The translations under genes and the position numbers were made by a program. From Haloarchaeobius iranensis (GTDB taxonomy: Archaea > Halobacteriota > Halobacteria > Halobacteriales > Natrialbaceae), in contig NZ_FNIA01000008.1 of the NCBI RefSeq assembly GCF_900103505.1, positions 128,489-192,488 of the forward strand: a stretch of DNA of 64,000 nucleotides, read 5' to 3'. This document shows positions 42,801 through 51,038 of the stretch, one piece after another. The notes beneath the pieces were generated by a model, which did no database searches, was not told the DNA's origin, and saw nothing but the letters and a program-made list of their open reading frames with translations. Position 1 is the first letter of the stretch, and every line of letters begins with the position of its first letter.

Positions 42801-43351
42801 TTCACCGGGTAGGCGTAGGCGACGACGGTCCGGTCGTCGTGGTTCTGGTAGACGGTGTAGAACGCGCCGTTCTCGGGCACGGTACCCATGCTGCCACCGT
42901 CCAGTTCGCTCGCCCACGCAGTCTGGATATCGGTGAGCGAGGACCCGTTGTACGGGTTGTGCGAGGTCGCGAGCACGTTGTTGTTCTGGAGACTCACCCA
43001 GTGCATGTCGCGGATTCCTCGCTGGAACTGCAGTTCTGTCGTCCGTTCCTTCAGGACCGACTCGACGGCCGACCGGTCGTTGTTCCCCACCGGCTCTTCG
43101 AGTTCAGTCGCTGTCGTCTGTGTGATCACCAGGTTACGCTCGTCCCAGGACTGGAGGTTCCGTGCCTCCTGCTGCGCCTGGTCGCCCAACCTGTCGTTGA
43201 CGCTGGTCTGCACCTCCTCTGTAATCTGACCGGTCGCGACGAACCCCACCGCCCCGACTGCCAGACCCATGATAAGGAGCGCAATACCGAACTTCAACGC
43301 GTAGCTCTTGCGGATAAATTTTGGTACGAGTCGACGGAGTGGGCCCAGCAT
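39875..43351 (-). CDS. Membrane chemotaxis transducer (MCP/Htr) with acidic C-terminal tail
   Basis: A transducer of 1158 residues. TM1 is at ~17-40, an extracytoplasmic Cache-like sensor at 41-310 and TM2 at ~312-333, followed by two HAMP domains (334-386 and ~405-460). The signalling hairpin is at ~470-760, with AEQTNMLALNANIEAARSG and GFSVVAQEVKDLAEET at the tip. The last ~390 residues are an Asp/Glu/Ala tail ending DMFSFAQTEPEDDE. The ATG at 43351 is chosen because it starts just before TM1 and a TATA box lies 25 bp upstream. The ligand is unknown. The gene faces the che operon, which supports joint function. Confidence 0.93.
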   Translation of the reverse strand: MLGPLRRLVPKFIRKSYALKFGIALLIMGLAVGAVGFVATGQITEEVQTSVNDRLGDQAQQEARNLQSWDERNLVITQTTATELEEPVGNNDRSAVESVLKERTTELQFQRGIRDMHWVSLQNNNVLATSHNPYNGSSLTDIQTAWASELDGGSMGTVPENGAFYTVYQNHDDRTVVAYAYPVKGTSGSQVIITSVSVADYGRTIQNDEGQATMILTGNNDVAFANDTRVDSAGFIGSPFGSDDDVAALAQGGSGTFTMSQPPEAVATMVGSEYSGDEYAVSYAEVPNRDMVVTISSPTNEVYGFVNTVSDYGLYATIGGMAIIVVFGTVIGRNTAASIDRLTTKTEQMEEGTLNVDFETHRIDNIGRLYDGFASMRDALREQIQEARDAREEAELARAEAEQMNRHLERKADEYSGVMQDVSAGDMTQRMNSESESEAMADIATEFNEMIGEIEETVGQLKNFANEVATSSEEVTASSEEVRSASEQVTESIQEISDGADRQNDSLQRVSQEMSGLSTTIEEIASSSNEVADLAERTAETGRDGREAAQDAIERMAQLERESEQVTEQIEQLETEMEQIDELIDFISEIAEQTNMLALNANIEAARSGSSGEGFSVVAQEVKDLAEETKDAAEDIEQRLERIQSTTQQTVEGVEGASQQISATTDAVEDTVDALDEIAGYAEDTNTGVQEISAATEEQAASTEEVVAMVDDAAIISEETTSEAETVAAAAEQQTTALTEVSKSASDLASQASRLSEALDRFDTDVDTASKFEDGSALLADVEAEPESEEPAVAGDSDAAEAVMELSDEDDFDTTVDDEDAADGLGAPATFEDEAQPSDDAGSDAFDDTGTFGDDDALAVDEDVDADGLELDDAVPAEESAADTATAADAEAEPGDADAIAEDVVDSTADAEDEEPSSPATEVDAPDAAETENDIQEFDPDIEFGDGEPNETGIDDATFDTSATASETDEPGDEAAEADTSAEEADVEPTDDIGPAGGDVETESAADEAAESDDGVAVDAEPADDVDVTADAESTVGTEDIDRQLDEALGFDEGSFDDLEEETEPETETKEVPGVENIDFGSETTETPAAEPEPDSADATDGDDADDASDVDDVSDVDEDEDDDADDASDGDDVSDVDEDDDADDMFSFAQTEPEDDE
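39931..40050 (-). repeat. 60-bp tandem duplication in the transducer tail
   Basis: Bases 39931-39977 recur at 39991-40037 with three mismatches, an exact 60-bp period. Each copy encodes a DDASDxDDVSDVDED-type segment of the acidic tail. This is a fresh in-frame duplication. Confidence 0.85.
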
Positions 43352-43375
43352 ATGTGCGATACGGTAGGTACTAGA

Positions 43376-43385
43376 ATATAAAACG
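43376..43385 (-). promoter_or_regulatory. TATA box of the transducer gene
   Basis: The minus-strand reading CGTTTTATAT begins 25 bp upstream of the ATG at 43351, typical for a leaderless transcript. The rest of the 43352-43550 gap is AT-rich and could hold a second promoter for the opposite gene. Confidence 0.7.
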
Positions 43386-43550
43386 CTACCGGAGATTATC
43401 ACACGTGAAAACACAAGACAGCGGAAGGGTGAGTAACCTGTCTTTAAATTGGTGGCCGTTCCACAGGCTGAATAAAAATACAGAACCGCTGTCGTGTTGG
43501 AGATCTTTCAGGGGTAACATACATGCCGATGACCGTCGTACGCGGGGACG

Positions 43551-44795
43551 ATGAGGGCCGACGAGCTGGCGTCGTACGTCGAGCGGGCCGGGAGCGCGGA
43601 CCCGGGCGCCGCGGAGCTGGGCCTGCGGAACACCCAGCTGCGGCTCGTCGAGCCGTTTCTCGAGTGCCTCGGCTGGGACGTCCGTTCGCCGTCCGTCGAG
43701 GCCGCGTTCGCCGTCGACGGCACCGACGCAGTCGTCGACTACGCCTTGCTCGTCGACGGGGTTCCGGCGGTGTTCGTCGACACGTTGGCCTGTGAGTCCG
43801 CACTGGACGCCGCGGACGTCGAGACGTTGCTGTCCGCGATGGACGCCGCGGACGTCGAGTGGGGGATTCTGACCAACGGTCGGCGGTTCGCCTTCGTGGC
43901 TCGTCGGGAGGACGGCGAGGACGGCTTCAGCTGTTCGCTGGGTGAGCTCCCGTCCCACGCCGCCGACCTCGAGCAGTTCACACCCGAACGAGCCGCCGAG
44001 TACGTGCAGAGCCGCGAACGACGGCTGGCCGCGGCGGAGAGCATCGCCGCGCGTCGGACGGAACTCGTGGATGCCCTCGTGGCGGAACTGCGTTCGGCCG
44101 CCGGTGACGAGGCTGCTGCCGTGCCCGACGCGCCGGTCAGGACGGCCACGGCGTCGTTCGTCGACGACGTCGTCGAGACCATTGCACCGGACCAGTCGGT
44201 GGTACCCTCGGGGGGCGCATCCGGTTCGGGCGGGCGGCGCGAGCAGTCGGCGTCTGCAGCCGACGACGGCGGTGCCGACGACTCGCCGTCGGGGACACCG
44301 TCTATCGAATCGGCGACCAGCGGGGCGGCGACCCAGGCGGGCAGGGAGCCGGCGAGCACACGGACCGACGGTCACGCGGACGACCCCGGAACACACGGCG
44401 GCGACGACCACGACGTCGATGGCGCGACCCACGCGCCGATGACCGACGATGGCGAGTACGTCGCTCGCCTGTTCAAAGGTCGAAGCTCCATCGGGGCTGT
44501 CGGCGGCTCGTCGGTCGCGGAGACGATGAAGGCGACCGCCGACTACCTGCTCGAACAACAGCACCTCGACGCGGGCCTGTCGCTCCCGTACGTCCCGAAC
44601 GACGGTGGGAGGGCGGTACTGAACCGCGTTCCGCGCCACCCGAGCGGTGAGCCGATGGAGGAGTACGTGACGCTCGACTCGGGGCCGTACCTCTGGACCG
44701 CGGGGGCGCTCGCTGAACGGCGGGGCCGCATCGAGACCCTCGCCAGGGAGGCCGGACTGCGGGTGATGTTCCAGGGCGACTGGAAGCCGCGATGA
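43551..44795 (+). CDS. HsdR-N-like protein without visible nuclease site
   Basis: A 414-residue soluble protein. The first ~150 residues resemble the N-terminal domain of type I restriction subunit HsdR: RNTQLRLVEPFLECLGWDV, then AVVDYALLVDGVPAVFVDT, where active members have D...ExK. Here the ExK position reads VDTLA, so cleavage is unlikely. A helix follows (150-200), then ~80 residues of Gly/Ser/Asp/Ala linker, then a compact ~110-residue C-terminal domain (FKGRSSIGAVGGSS to VMFQGDWKPR) with no name I can give. No methylase or specificity subunit is nearby. Probably a binding or regulatory protein; function unknown. Confidence 0.7.
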   Translation: MRADELASYVERAGSADPGAAELGLRNTQLRLVEPFLECLGWDVRSPSVEAAFAVDGTDAVVDYALLVDGVPAVFVDTLACESALDAADVETLLSAMDAADVEWGILTNGRRFAFVARREDGEDGFSCSLGELPSHAADLEQFTPERAAEYVQSRERRLAAAESIAARRTELVDALVAELRSAAGDEAAAVPDAPVRTATASFVDDVVETIAPDQSVVPSGGASGSGGRREQSASAADDGGADDSPSGTPSIESATSGAATQAGREPASTRTDGHADDPGTHGGDDHDVDGATHAPMTDDGEYVARLFKGRSSIGAVGGSSVAETMKATADYLLEQQHLDAGLSLPYVPNDGGRAVLNRVPRHPSGEPMEEYVTLDSGPYLWTAGALAERRGRIETLAREAGLRVMFQGDWKPR

Positions 44796-44867
44796 CCCGC
44801 ATCGAGAGAAAGCGGTCGGATACACACGGGACGGAGCCGTTTTCCCCGGCCGTGTACAAGGAAGTGT

Positions 44868-45860
44868 ATGCACATGCTCGTCGACGGCGAGTGGCGGACA
44901 GATACCTACGAGAGCACCAACGAGGACGGGGAGTTCGACCGGCAGGAGACGACGTTCCGCGACTGGATCCGCGACGAGCCCGCTGCGGAGTTCCGCCCCG
45001 AGGCCGGCCGCTACCACCTCTACCAGTCGCGAGCATGTCCGTGGGCGCACCGGACGGTCGTCGTGCGCCGCCTGCTCGGACTTGAGGACGTCGTCAGCAT
45101 GGACGTGGTGGACCCGTACCGCGAGGCAGACGGCTGGCAGTTCACCCCCACCAAGGACGGCTGCACGGCGGATACGGTCAACGGAGCTGAGTACCTCCAC
45201 CAGGTGTACACCGCTTCCGACCCCGAGTTCACCGGCCGGGTCACGGTCCCGGTCCTCTGGGACCGCGAGACGGAGAGCATCGTGAACAACGAGTCGGAGG
45301 ACATCATCAAGATGTTCGCCGACGCCTTCGCCGACCGTGGCCGACACGACGTCGACCTCTACCCGACGGCCCTGCGCGACGAGGTCGACCGTGTCATCGA
45401 CGAGATATACGACCCCATCAACAACGGCGTCTACCGGGCTGGCTTCGCCGACGCCCAGGCTGCGCACGAGGACGCTGTCGCCGACCTGTTCGACGCACTG
45501 GACCACTGGAACGACGTGCTCGCCGACCAGCGGTATCTGGTGGGCGACCAGTTGACCCTCGCGGACGTCTGTCTGTTCACGACGCTCGTCAGGTTCGACG
45601 AGGTGTATCACACCCACTTCAAATGTAACGTCCGCCGCCTCGTCGACTACGAGCACCTCTGGGGACACACCCGGGAACTGTTCCAGCTCCCCGGCGTCGC
45701 AGAGACAGTGAACATGGACCACATCAAGGAGCACTACTACACGACCCACACCGACCTCAACCCGAAGGGGCTCGTCCCCGTCGGCTCCGGTCCGGCGTTC
45801 GACGCGCCCCACGACAGGGACGAGCTGCCGGGGACTGCCCCGGCCGCGCTCCGAGACTGA
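44868..45860 (+). CDS. Glutathionyl-hydroquinone reductase-like GST family protein
   Basis: A 330-residue protein of the Xi-class GST / S-glutathionyl-hydroquinone reductase family, matching its usual length. The catalytic Cys is in YQSRACPWAHRTVVVR near residue 51; PYREADGWQF, VPVLWDRETESIVNNESEDI and the C-terminal helical domain with DQLTLADVCLFTTLVRFDEVYHTHFKCN are all characteristic. In bacteria these enzymes remove glutathione from quinone adducts. Haloarchaea mostly use gamma-glutamylcysteine instead of glutathione, so the thiol cofactor here is uncertain. It starts at ATG 44868, or possibly 44874. Not in an operon. Confidence 0.88.
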   Translation: MHMLVDGEWRTDTYESTNEDGEFDRQETTFRDWIRDEPAAEFRPEAGRYHLYQSRACPWAHRTVVVRRLLGLEDVVSMDVVDPYREADGWQFTPTKDGCTADTVNGAEYLHQVYTASDPEFTGRVTVPVLWDRETESIVNNESEDIIKMFADAFADRGRHDVDLYPTALRDEVDRVIDEIYDPINNGVYRAGFADAQAAHEDAVADLFDALDHWNDVLADQRYLVGDQLTLADVCLFTTLVRFDEVYHTHFKCNVRRLVDYEHLWGHTRELFQLPGVAETVNMDHIKEHYYTTHTDLNPKGLVPVGSGPAFDAPHDRDELPGTAPAALRD

Positions 45861-46074
45861 CCCCCGAACTTGTATAGAGCATATGTCACTTTGGCGGCGG
45901 CCCGGCCGTAGTTCCGTTCGACTTCGCGTTGGATTAGTGCTCCAGTCGTTAGTTCATCGACGCTGCGCTGCGAACGAACCCCGAATTGGTATTAATAGTT
46001 TGTGGCCGCTATTTCCCGAGGGTCCGCCACTGCTGCGCCTTTCGTGGCTAGAAATGTGAAAATAACTGGGCGGA

Positions 46075-46105
46075 ATCGGGCAATAATATAAATGATTCGC
46101 CCGAT
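46075..46105. promoter_or_regulatory. TATA region of the VWA gene flanked by inverted repeat
   Basis: In the gene-free interval 45861-46156, perfect 7-bp arms ATCGGGC (46075-46081) and GCCCGAT (46099-46105) frame an AT-rich core containing AATAATATAAATGATT, a good TATA box about 60 bp before the VWA start. A protein bound to the arms would cover the promoter. A second weaker AT stretch (TTATAC) follows near 46110. The rest of the interval shows no small gene that I can support. Confidence 0.6.
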
Positions 46106-46156
46106 ACACTTATACAGCGAGCACCGCTGTTATCATGCAGTTCAGTAGCGCCACCC

Positions 46157-49100
46157 ATGTCCTCGATACTCCCCCCTCTCGGTCCGTCTGAGCGCCGTGC
46201 AGCCTCCGCGATCGTCGGACTGGTCCTTCTCTTCGGGATGGTGATGGTCGGAGCGGGTCTCATCTTGATGGCGAGCATGTCTGCGACCGAACAGGTACAG
46301 CAGCAGAACGAGCTCGACAACGCCGAGCTGTCGCTGCAGGAGGCGAGCGTTCGACTCCAGACGCTCTCGTACCAGGACGACGACGACGTGGCCTCGTTCG
46401 ACCTGGCCGGTCGGAGCTCGGACGACGTACGGATCGAATCGAACGGAAACCTGACGTTCCAGTTGAACGGGGAGGGGGCCTGTACGGCCCGGATGGAGCT
46501 CGGCTCGATCGTCTACCGGAACGACGAGGGCCAGTCGGTCGCGTATCAGGCCGGCGGCGTGTGGCGTGACGACGGCGACGGTGTCAGCCTCGTCTCCCCG
46601 CCGGGCCTGACCTACCAGACGGAGCAGGTCGACAACCGGACCGTCCGGAGCGTCGACTTCCCGGTCGTCAACGTGCAGGGTGACCTCAACTCGGCCTCGG
46701 GAGAAGTGACCGCCAGGCAGGTCGATAATCCCGGCGGCCCGAACATGGAACAGCAGCTCTGTCTCCCCGTCTCGGAGAACTCGACCATCGACCGGGTTCG
46801 GTCGATGACGATTACAGTCTCGAACAACACGTACTACGAGGCCTGGGAACGGTACCTCGACGACGAGTTCGGCGACGAGATACCGCTCCGAGAACCCCAC
46901 AAAGAGGTCGACGACGCGAACCAGACCCTCAGATACACCGTCCCCCTCGGTCAGGACCTCTCGCCCGACGAGTTCACGATCGACGACGCCCCGATTCTCG
47001 GTGGGTTCTACTCCGGGTCGGCTGCGGGGGAGATCAACCTGAAACAGAATGGACTTCTCGATAGCTACGACGGCAGCCAGGGTACGTATGCATCTCAGCC
47101 CGAGAACTGGGGAGAGGGGAACATATACACGAACAGTCGTGTGGCCATCAAGAACAGCGATGTCAACGGAAGCATCTACTCCGGTTCCGGAGTCGAGCTC
47201 AAAGAGAGCTATCTGGTCAACGGCGACGTGTATTTCAACAACTCGACCGGTTCGGACCTATCCGCTAGCGGTGGCGGAACCATCACCGGTGAGACCGACA
47301 ACGGCACGCATATCCCGCCGCTGCCAGCCGTCGACGACCGTATCGAGGCGGCGCTGAACACGACTGCCGACGCGAACCACAACAATCGCACGGACGTCAT
47401 CCAGAACAACGTGACGACGCTCTCGACGGGTGAGACCGCGACGCTCGAATCGCCGGGCGTCTTCTACCTCGACTCCCTGAACGTGCCCCAGGACGCAACC
47501 CTCGTTCTCGATACGAGCAGCGGCGACGTCGTGCTCGCGGTTGAGGAGAAGGTCGAGGTCGCACCCGGGGCCGAAATCCGGGTACAGGGCGACGGGCAAG
47601 CACGGATGTTCGTCGGCGGGGAGTCCGGCAACCAACTCAGTCTCGACAGCTCACGGGTCGGTGTCCACAACGGGAGCCAGTACACGAACCGGTCCGACGG
47701 CCTCTGGTTCTACTGCAAGTCCGGCTGCAGCGGGGAGTTCCTCGACGGTAGCCGGTTCACCGGCGTCGTCTACGGTCCCGGTGACGCCGGTGGCGTGTTC
47801 GGAATAGGGAAAGAATCGGAGGTGTTTGGCGCGCTCGCAGTGGACCGCATCGACACCACGGCCGGAAACAACGGCGAGGGTAACACGCGCGCAGAGCTCC
47901 ACTTCGACACCAGCGTTCAGACCGCGGAGTTCGACCGCAACGGTGACGGTACGCCCGACAGCGAGGAGGGGAGCAGTGGCGGCGTCCCCGAGAAGTACGA
48001 CGAGTGCCCCGACATAGAGGCGATGGGCGTCAACGGCTGCCAGCCCGTGAACGAGGACGAGACTGCGAACGCCCTCATCGTGAACCAGTCGCACGCCAAA
48101 CTGACCGTCGTCGGTTCGATGGTCGCCGACAACCGGACCCAGACGCGCGAAGTCGGTGAGCGCGAGCCGCTGGACGTCGTGTTCGTCATCGACGACTCCG
48201 GGTCGATGGGGAACCCCGAGGTGAACGAGATTACGGATGGAGCCATAGAACTCGACGGTGGCTGGACTGCCTGGGAAACTCCGGAAGAGGCGTCCTACGT
48301 GGACCCCGACGACCACGAATACGGGTGGGCCTGGGTCCCGGAGGATACGGTCTGGGAGGTCAGATACCTGGAACCCGGAGCCATGGGCCAGGAGACGGAG
48401 TACCTCACTGAAGATGAACGAGCTGACCTGGAGAAGGACAACTCGGGTGACAACGACGGTGTCGCAGAAATCAGACGCGTCGACGACAGTGGCGGCGACG
48501 TGACCATCCCGGACGGTCAGATATGGCTCGTATCCAACAACCCGTACGCTGATGAAGGAGATGCCGGTACTGGGTCCACGCAGTGGGTCTACGAGGGGCA
48601 GACTATCGATACTGCCAACTGGAACTACGTGCGGATGTACGGACTCGGAAACGATCCTACTGACGAACGTGCCGACGCGATGCGTACGTTCATCGGTATG
48701 CTGAACGCTTCGAATGGCGACCGGGTCGGTGCGATCGAGTTCACGACGAACGGTTGGTACGACACGGAGACCGTGTGGCAAATCGAGAACGGTAACGACT
48801 TCGACGGAGCCAACTCTAGCCTGTCACTCAATTCCGAGGGCGGAACGCCGATGGAGGAAGCGATCAGGGGCGGTGCAGCTGAACTCCAAGACGGGGACAA
48901 CGATAACAAGGTCATGATCTTGCTGACCGACGGCAGGCCGGACGGTACCCCTGGAGGGGTCATTGGTGCGGCCGACGATGTGAACGACAACATCCAGATT
49001 CAGACTGTCGGCCTCGGTGGCAACACGAACACTTCACTCCTCCAGGATATCGCTGACGAGACCGGCGGGAACTACTCCCAGGTCGGCGACTCGGAACAAC

Positions 49101-49990
49101 TCAACGAGACGTTCCGCCAAATCGCCGGTCAGGTCACCGAGCAGCAGTACAACGTCATCGAGTACAAGGACACGACGGTCGAGATCAGCATCGACGACGA
49201 GACGGTCACGCTCTCGGGCAACGCGAACGACCCCACGGCCACGTCGCGTCCGTCGAGAACGATCAACATCGCCGACACGCTCGGCTTCGACGAGGAGCAG
49301 GTGGACCAGTACGTCGGTACGCTCCTCTCTGCGGAGGCGACGACCTACGCCTGCGACAACGTCTCCGAGACCGGTGACACGCAGAGCCACGACGGGACGA
49401 CGTACGACGAGGTGACCTGTGAGAGTCGGGAAGCGGGAACGTTCGACCAGATCAACAACAGTTCGAAGTCGGACCACGAGATCTACGTCGACGGGGAGTC
49501 CATCCCGGACGCCTCCGAGTTCGACACGGGCTGGTTCAAGGACGAGAGCTTCCGGCAGGTCATCAACGACTACGACAGCAGCCTCATCGCGGACACGGAC
49601 GGTGACTCGACCGCCGACGAGTTCAGTCTCGGCGAGAACGACGCGGTCATCGTCGTCCGCACGAACAGTTCGAACAGCGACACCGACTACGTCGTGCTCC
49701 ACTTCGAGGCGTGGAACGAGGGGCCGTGGGTGGTCAACGGGAGCGACGACGGGAGCAGCCAGGTCGTCGGCGACGACAGCTCCATCCCGGACCCGACAGA
49801 CGACAACAGCTACGTCATCGACATCGACCAGAGCAACGTCGAGCTCGGCAACGAGTCGGCCAGCATCGTCGCGCTCCCGGGTGACGTGGTGGACCGCGCT
49901 GTGACCGGAGACGCCGGCGGCACGCCGACTGCACGACTCGTCCCGTCACAGAGTGGTGCATCCGCGGCCCGCGCCCGCTCGGCGGTCTGA
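46157..49990 (+). CDS. Large pilin-like surface protein with VWA domain
   Basis: A 1277-residue protein. The N-terminus SERRAASAIVGLVLLFGMVMVG is the type IV pilin-like anchor found in haloarchaeal DUF7289/DUF7305-type proteins, with no cleavable tail elsewhere. Residues ~290-640 are Asn/Ser/Gly-rich and beta-helical (NGSIYSGSGVELKESYLVNGDVYF), reminiscent of polymer-forming domains. A VWA domain follows: MIDAS DDSGSMG near 679, Thr in GGTPMEEAI and Asp in LLTDGRPDGT. About 150 residues are inserted between DxSxS and the first helix. The C-terminal ~280 residues are beta-rich and end ARARSAV. Likely a cell-surface binding or pilus-linked protein. Confidence 0.85.
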   Translation: MSSILPPLGPSERRAASAIVGLVLLFGMVMVGAGLILMASMSATEQVQQQNELDNAELSLQEASVRLQTLSYQDDDDVASFDLAGRSSDDVRIESNGNLTFQLNGEGACTARMELGSIVYRNDEGQSVAYQAGGVWRDDGDGVSLVSPPGLTYQTEQVDNRTVRSVDFPVVNVQGDLNSASGEVTARQVDNPGGPNMEQQLCLPVSENSTIDRVRSMTITVSNNTYYEAWERYLDDEFGDEIPLREPHKEVDDANQTLRYTVPLGQDLSPDEFTIDDAPILGGFYSGSAAGEINLKQNGLLDSYDGSQGTYASQPENWGEGNIYTNSRVAIKNSDVNGSIYSGSGVELKESYLVNGDVYFNNSTGSDLSASGGGTITGETDNGTHIPPLPAVDDRIEAALNTTADANHNNRTDVIQNNVTTLSTGETATLESPGVFYLDSLNVPQDATLVLDTSSGDVVLAVEEKVEVAPGAEIRVQGDGQARMFVGGESGNQLSLDSSRVGVHNGSQYTNRSDGLWFYCKSGCSGEFLDGSRFTGVVYGPGDAGGVFGIGKESEVFGALAVDRIDTTAGNNGEGNTRAELHFDTSVQTAEFDRNGDGTPDSEEGSSGGVPEKYDECPDIEAMGVNGCQPVNEDETANALIVNQSHAKLTVVGSMVADNRTQTREVGEREPLDVVFVIDDSGSMGNPEVNEITDGAIELDGGWTAWETPEEASYVDPDDHEYGWAWVPEDTVWEVRYLEPGAMGQETEYLTEDERADLEKDNSGDNDGVAEIRRVDDSGGDVTIPDGQIWLVSNNPYADEGDAGTGSTQWVYEGQTIDTANWNYVRMYGLGNDPTDERADAMRTFIGMLNASNGDRVGAIEFTTNGWYDTETVWQIENGNDFDGANSSLSLNSEGGTPMEEAIRGGAAELQDGDNDNKVMILLTDGRPDGTPGGVIGAADDVNDNIQIQTVGLGGNTNTSLLQDIADETGGNYSQVGDSEQLNETFRQIAGQVTEQQYNVIEYKDTTVEISIDDETVTLSGNANDPTATSRPSRTINIADTLGFDEEQVDQYVGTLLSAEATTYACDNVSETGDTQSHDGTTYDEVTCESREAGTFDQINNSSKSDHEIYVDGESIPDASEFDTGWFKDESFRQVINDYDSSLIADTDGDSTADEFSLGENDAVIVVRTNSSNSDTDYVVLHFEAWNEGPWVVNGSDDGSSQVVGDDSSIPDPTDDNSYVIDIDQSNVELGNESASIVALPGDVVDRAVTGDAGGTPTARLVPSQSGASAARARSAV

Positions 49991-50000
49991 GCCGACAATC

Positions 50001-50011
50001 ACGTCTTTTTT
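50001..50011 (+). promoter_or_regulatory. TATA-like box of the DGGGP synthase gene
   Basis: ACGTCTTTTTT ends 25 bp before the ATG at 50037 and directly follows the VWA stop codon. The T-run may also end the VWA transcript. Confidence 0.55.
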
Positions 50012-50036
50012 GTCCACCCCCTCGGGAGTGGAGCGT

Positions 50037-50897
50037 ATGACGACGACGAGGGACCGGCTCGCAGGGCTGCTTGAGCTCACACGGCCGGTCAACTCGCTGG
50101 TCGCGGGTCTCCTGACGTTCATCGGTGCGTTCGTCGCGGTCGGCGCGAGCGTGTTCGACCCCGGCCCGGCCACGAACGCCGTCGGGGCGGTTGCAGCCAC
50201 CGTGCTGGCTGCGGCCGCCGGGAACGCCATCAACGACTACTTCGACAGGGACATCGACCGCATCAACGACCCCGACCGTGCCATCCCTCGGGGCGCGGTC
50301 ACGCCGCGGGGTGCGCTGCTCTGGAGCGGCGCGCTGTTCGTCGGAGCCGCCGTCGCGGCGGTGTTCCTGCCGCTGCTGGCCATCGGCATCGCCGCGTTCA
50401 ACCTCCTCTCGCTGGTGCTCTACACGAAGTTCTTCAAGGGGACGCCGGGATTCGGCAACCTGCTCGTGGCCTACCTCGGCGGTAGCACGTTCCTGTTCGG
50501 TGGGGCGGCGGTCGGGAACGCCGAGACCTCGGCGACGCTGTTCGCCCTCGCGGCTCTCTCGACTGTCAGCCGGGAGATAATCAAGGACGTCGAGGACATC
50601 GACGGCGACCGCGAGGAGGGGCTCACGACGCTCCCGGTGGCCATCGGGGAGCGGCGGGCACTCCTGGTCGCGGCCGGTGCACTGGGACTCGCCGTCCTCG
50701 CGAGCCCGGTCCCGTACTTCACGGGGACGTTCGGGGTCGTCTATCTGGTCGCCGTGGCCCCCGCGGACGCCGTGATGGCGTACGCGGCCTACGAGGGTTT
50801 CTCGGACCCGACCGCGAGCCAGTCACGCCTGAAGTACGGGATGTTCCTCGCGGCCGGTGCATTCATCGTCGGCCGCGCCGTCGTTGCGTTCGGATAG
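50037..50897 (+). CDS. Digeranylgeranylglyceryl phosphate synthase (UbiA family)
   Basis: Adds the second geranylgeranyl chain to GGGP in archaeal ether-lipid synthesis. A membrane protein of 286 residues with about nine helices. The first Asp motif is NAINDYFDRDIDRINDPDRA near residue 65, characteristic of this enzyme; the second is IKDVEDIDGDREEGLTTLP near 183. Both are intact, unlike the altered second motif in the UbiA gene at 29906. The ATG at 50037 follows a T-rich promoter element. No other lipid gene is adjacent. Confidence 0.92.
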   Translation: MTTTRDRLAGLLELTRPVNSLVAGLLTFIGAFVAVGASVFDPGPATNAVGAVAATVLAAAAGNAINDYFDRDIDRINDPDRAIPRGAVTPRGALLWSGALFVGAAVAAVFLPLLAIGIAAFNLLSLVLYTKFFKGTPGFGNLLVAYLGGSTFLFGGAAVGNAETSATLFALAALSTVSREIIKDVEDIDGDREEGLTTLPVAIGERRALLVAAGALGLAVLASPVPYFTGTFGVVYLVAVAPADAVMAYAAYEGFSDPTASQSRLKYGMFLAAGAFIVGRAVVAFG

Positions 50898-51038
50898 TGA
50901 CATGGGAATCACCATTCCTCTCAAAGGTGAGATAATCAAAAACACTATAACCTGGTTACCGTATCGTTCTACCATACGAGGGAATGGGTAGTGCGAACAA
51001 CAAACTGCGGTGCCGGCTTCAGGTGACGAGGGTACGCC

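Noticed and set aside
43386..45812. 808-codon minus-strand frame
   Set aside because: Runs antisense through the HsdR-N-like and GST genes, whose motifs are clear.
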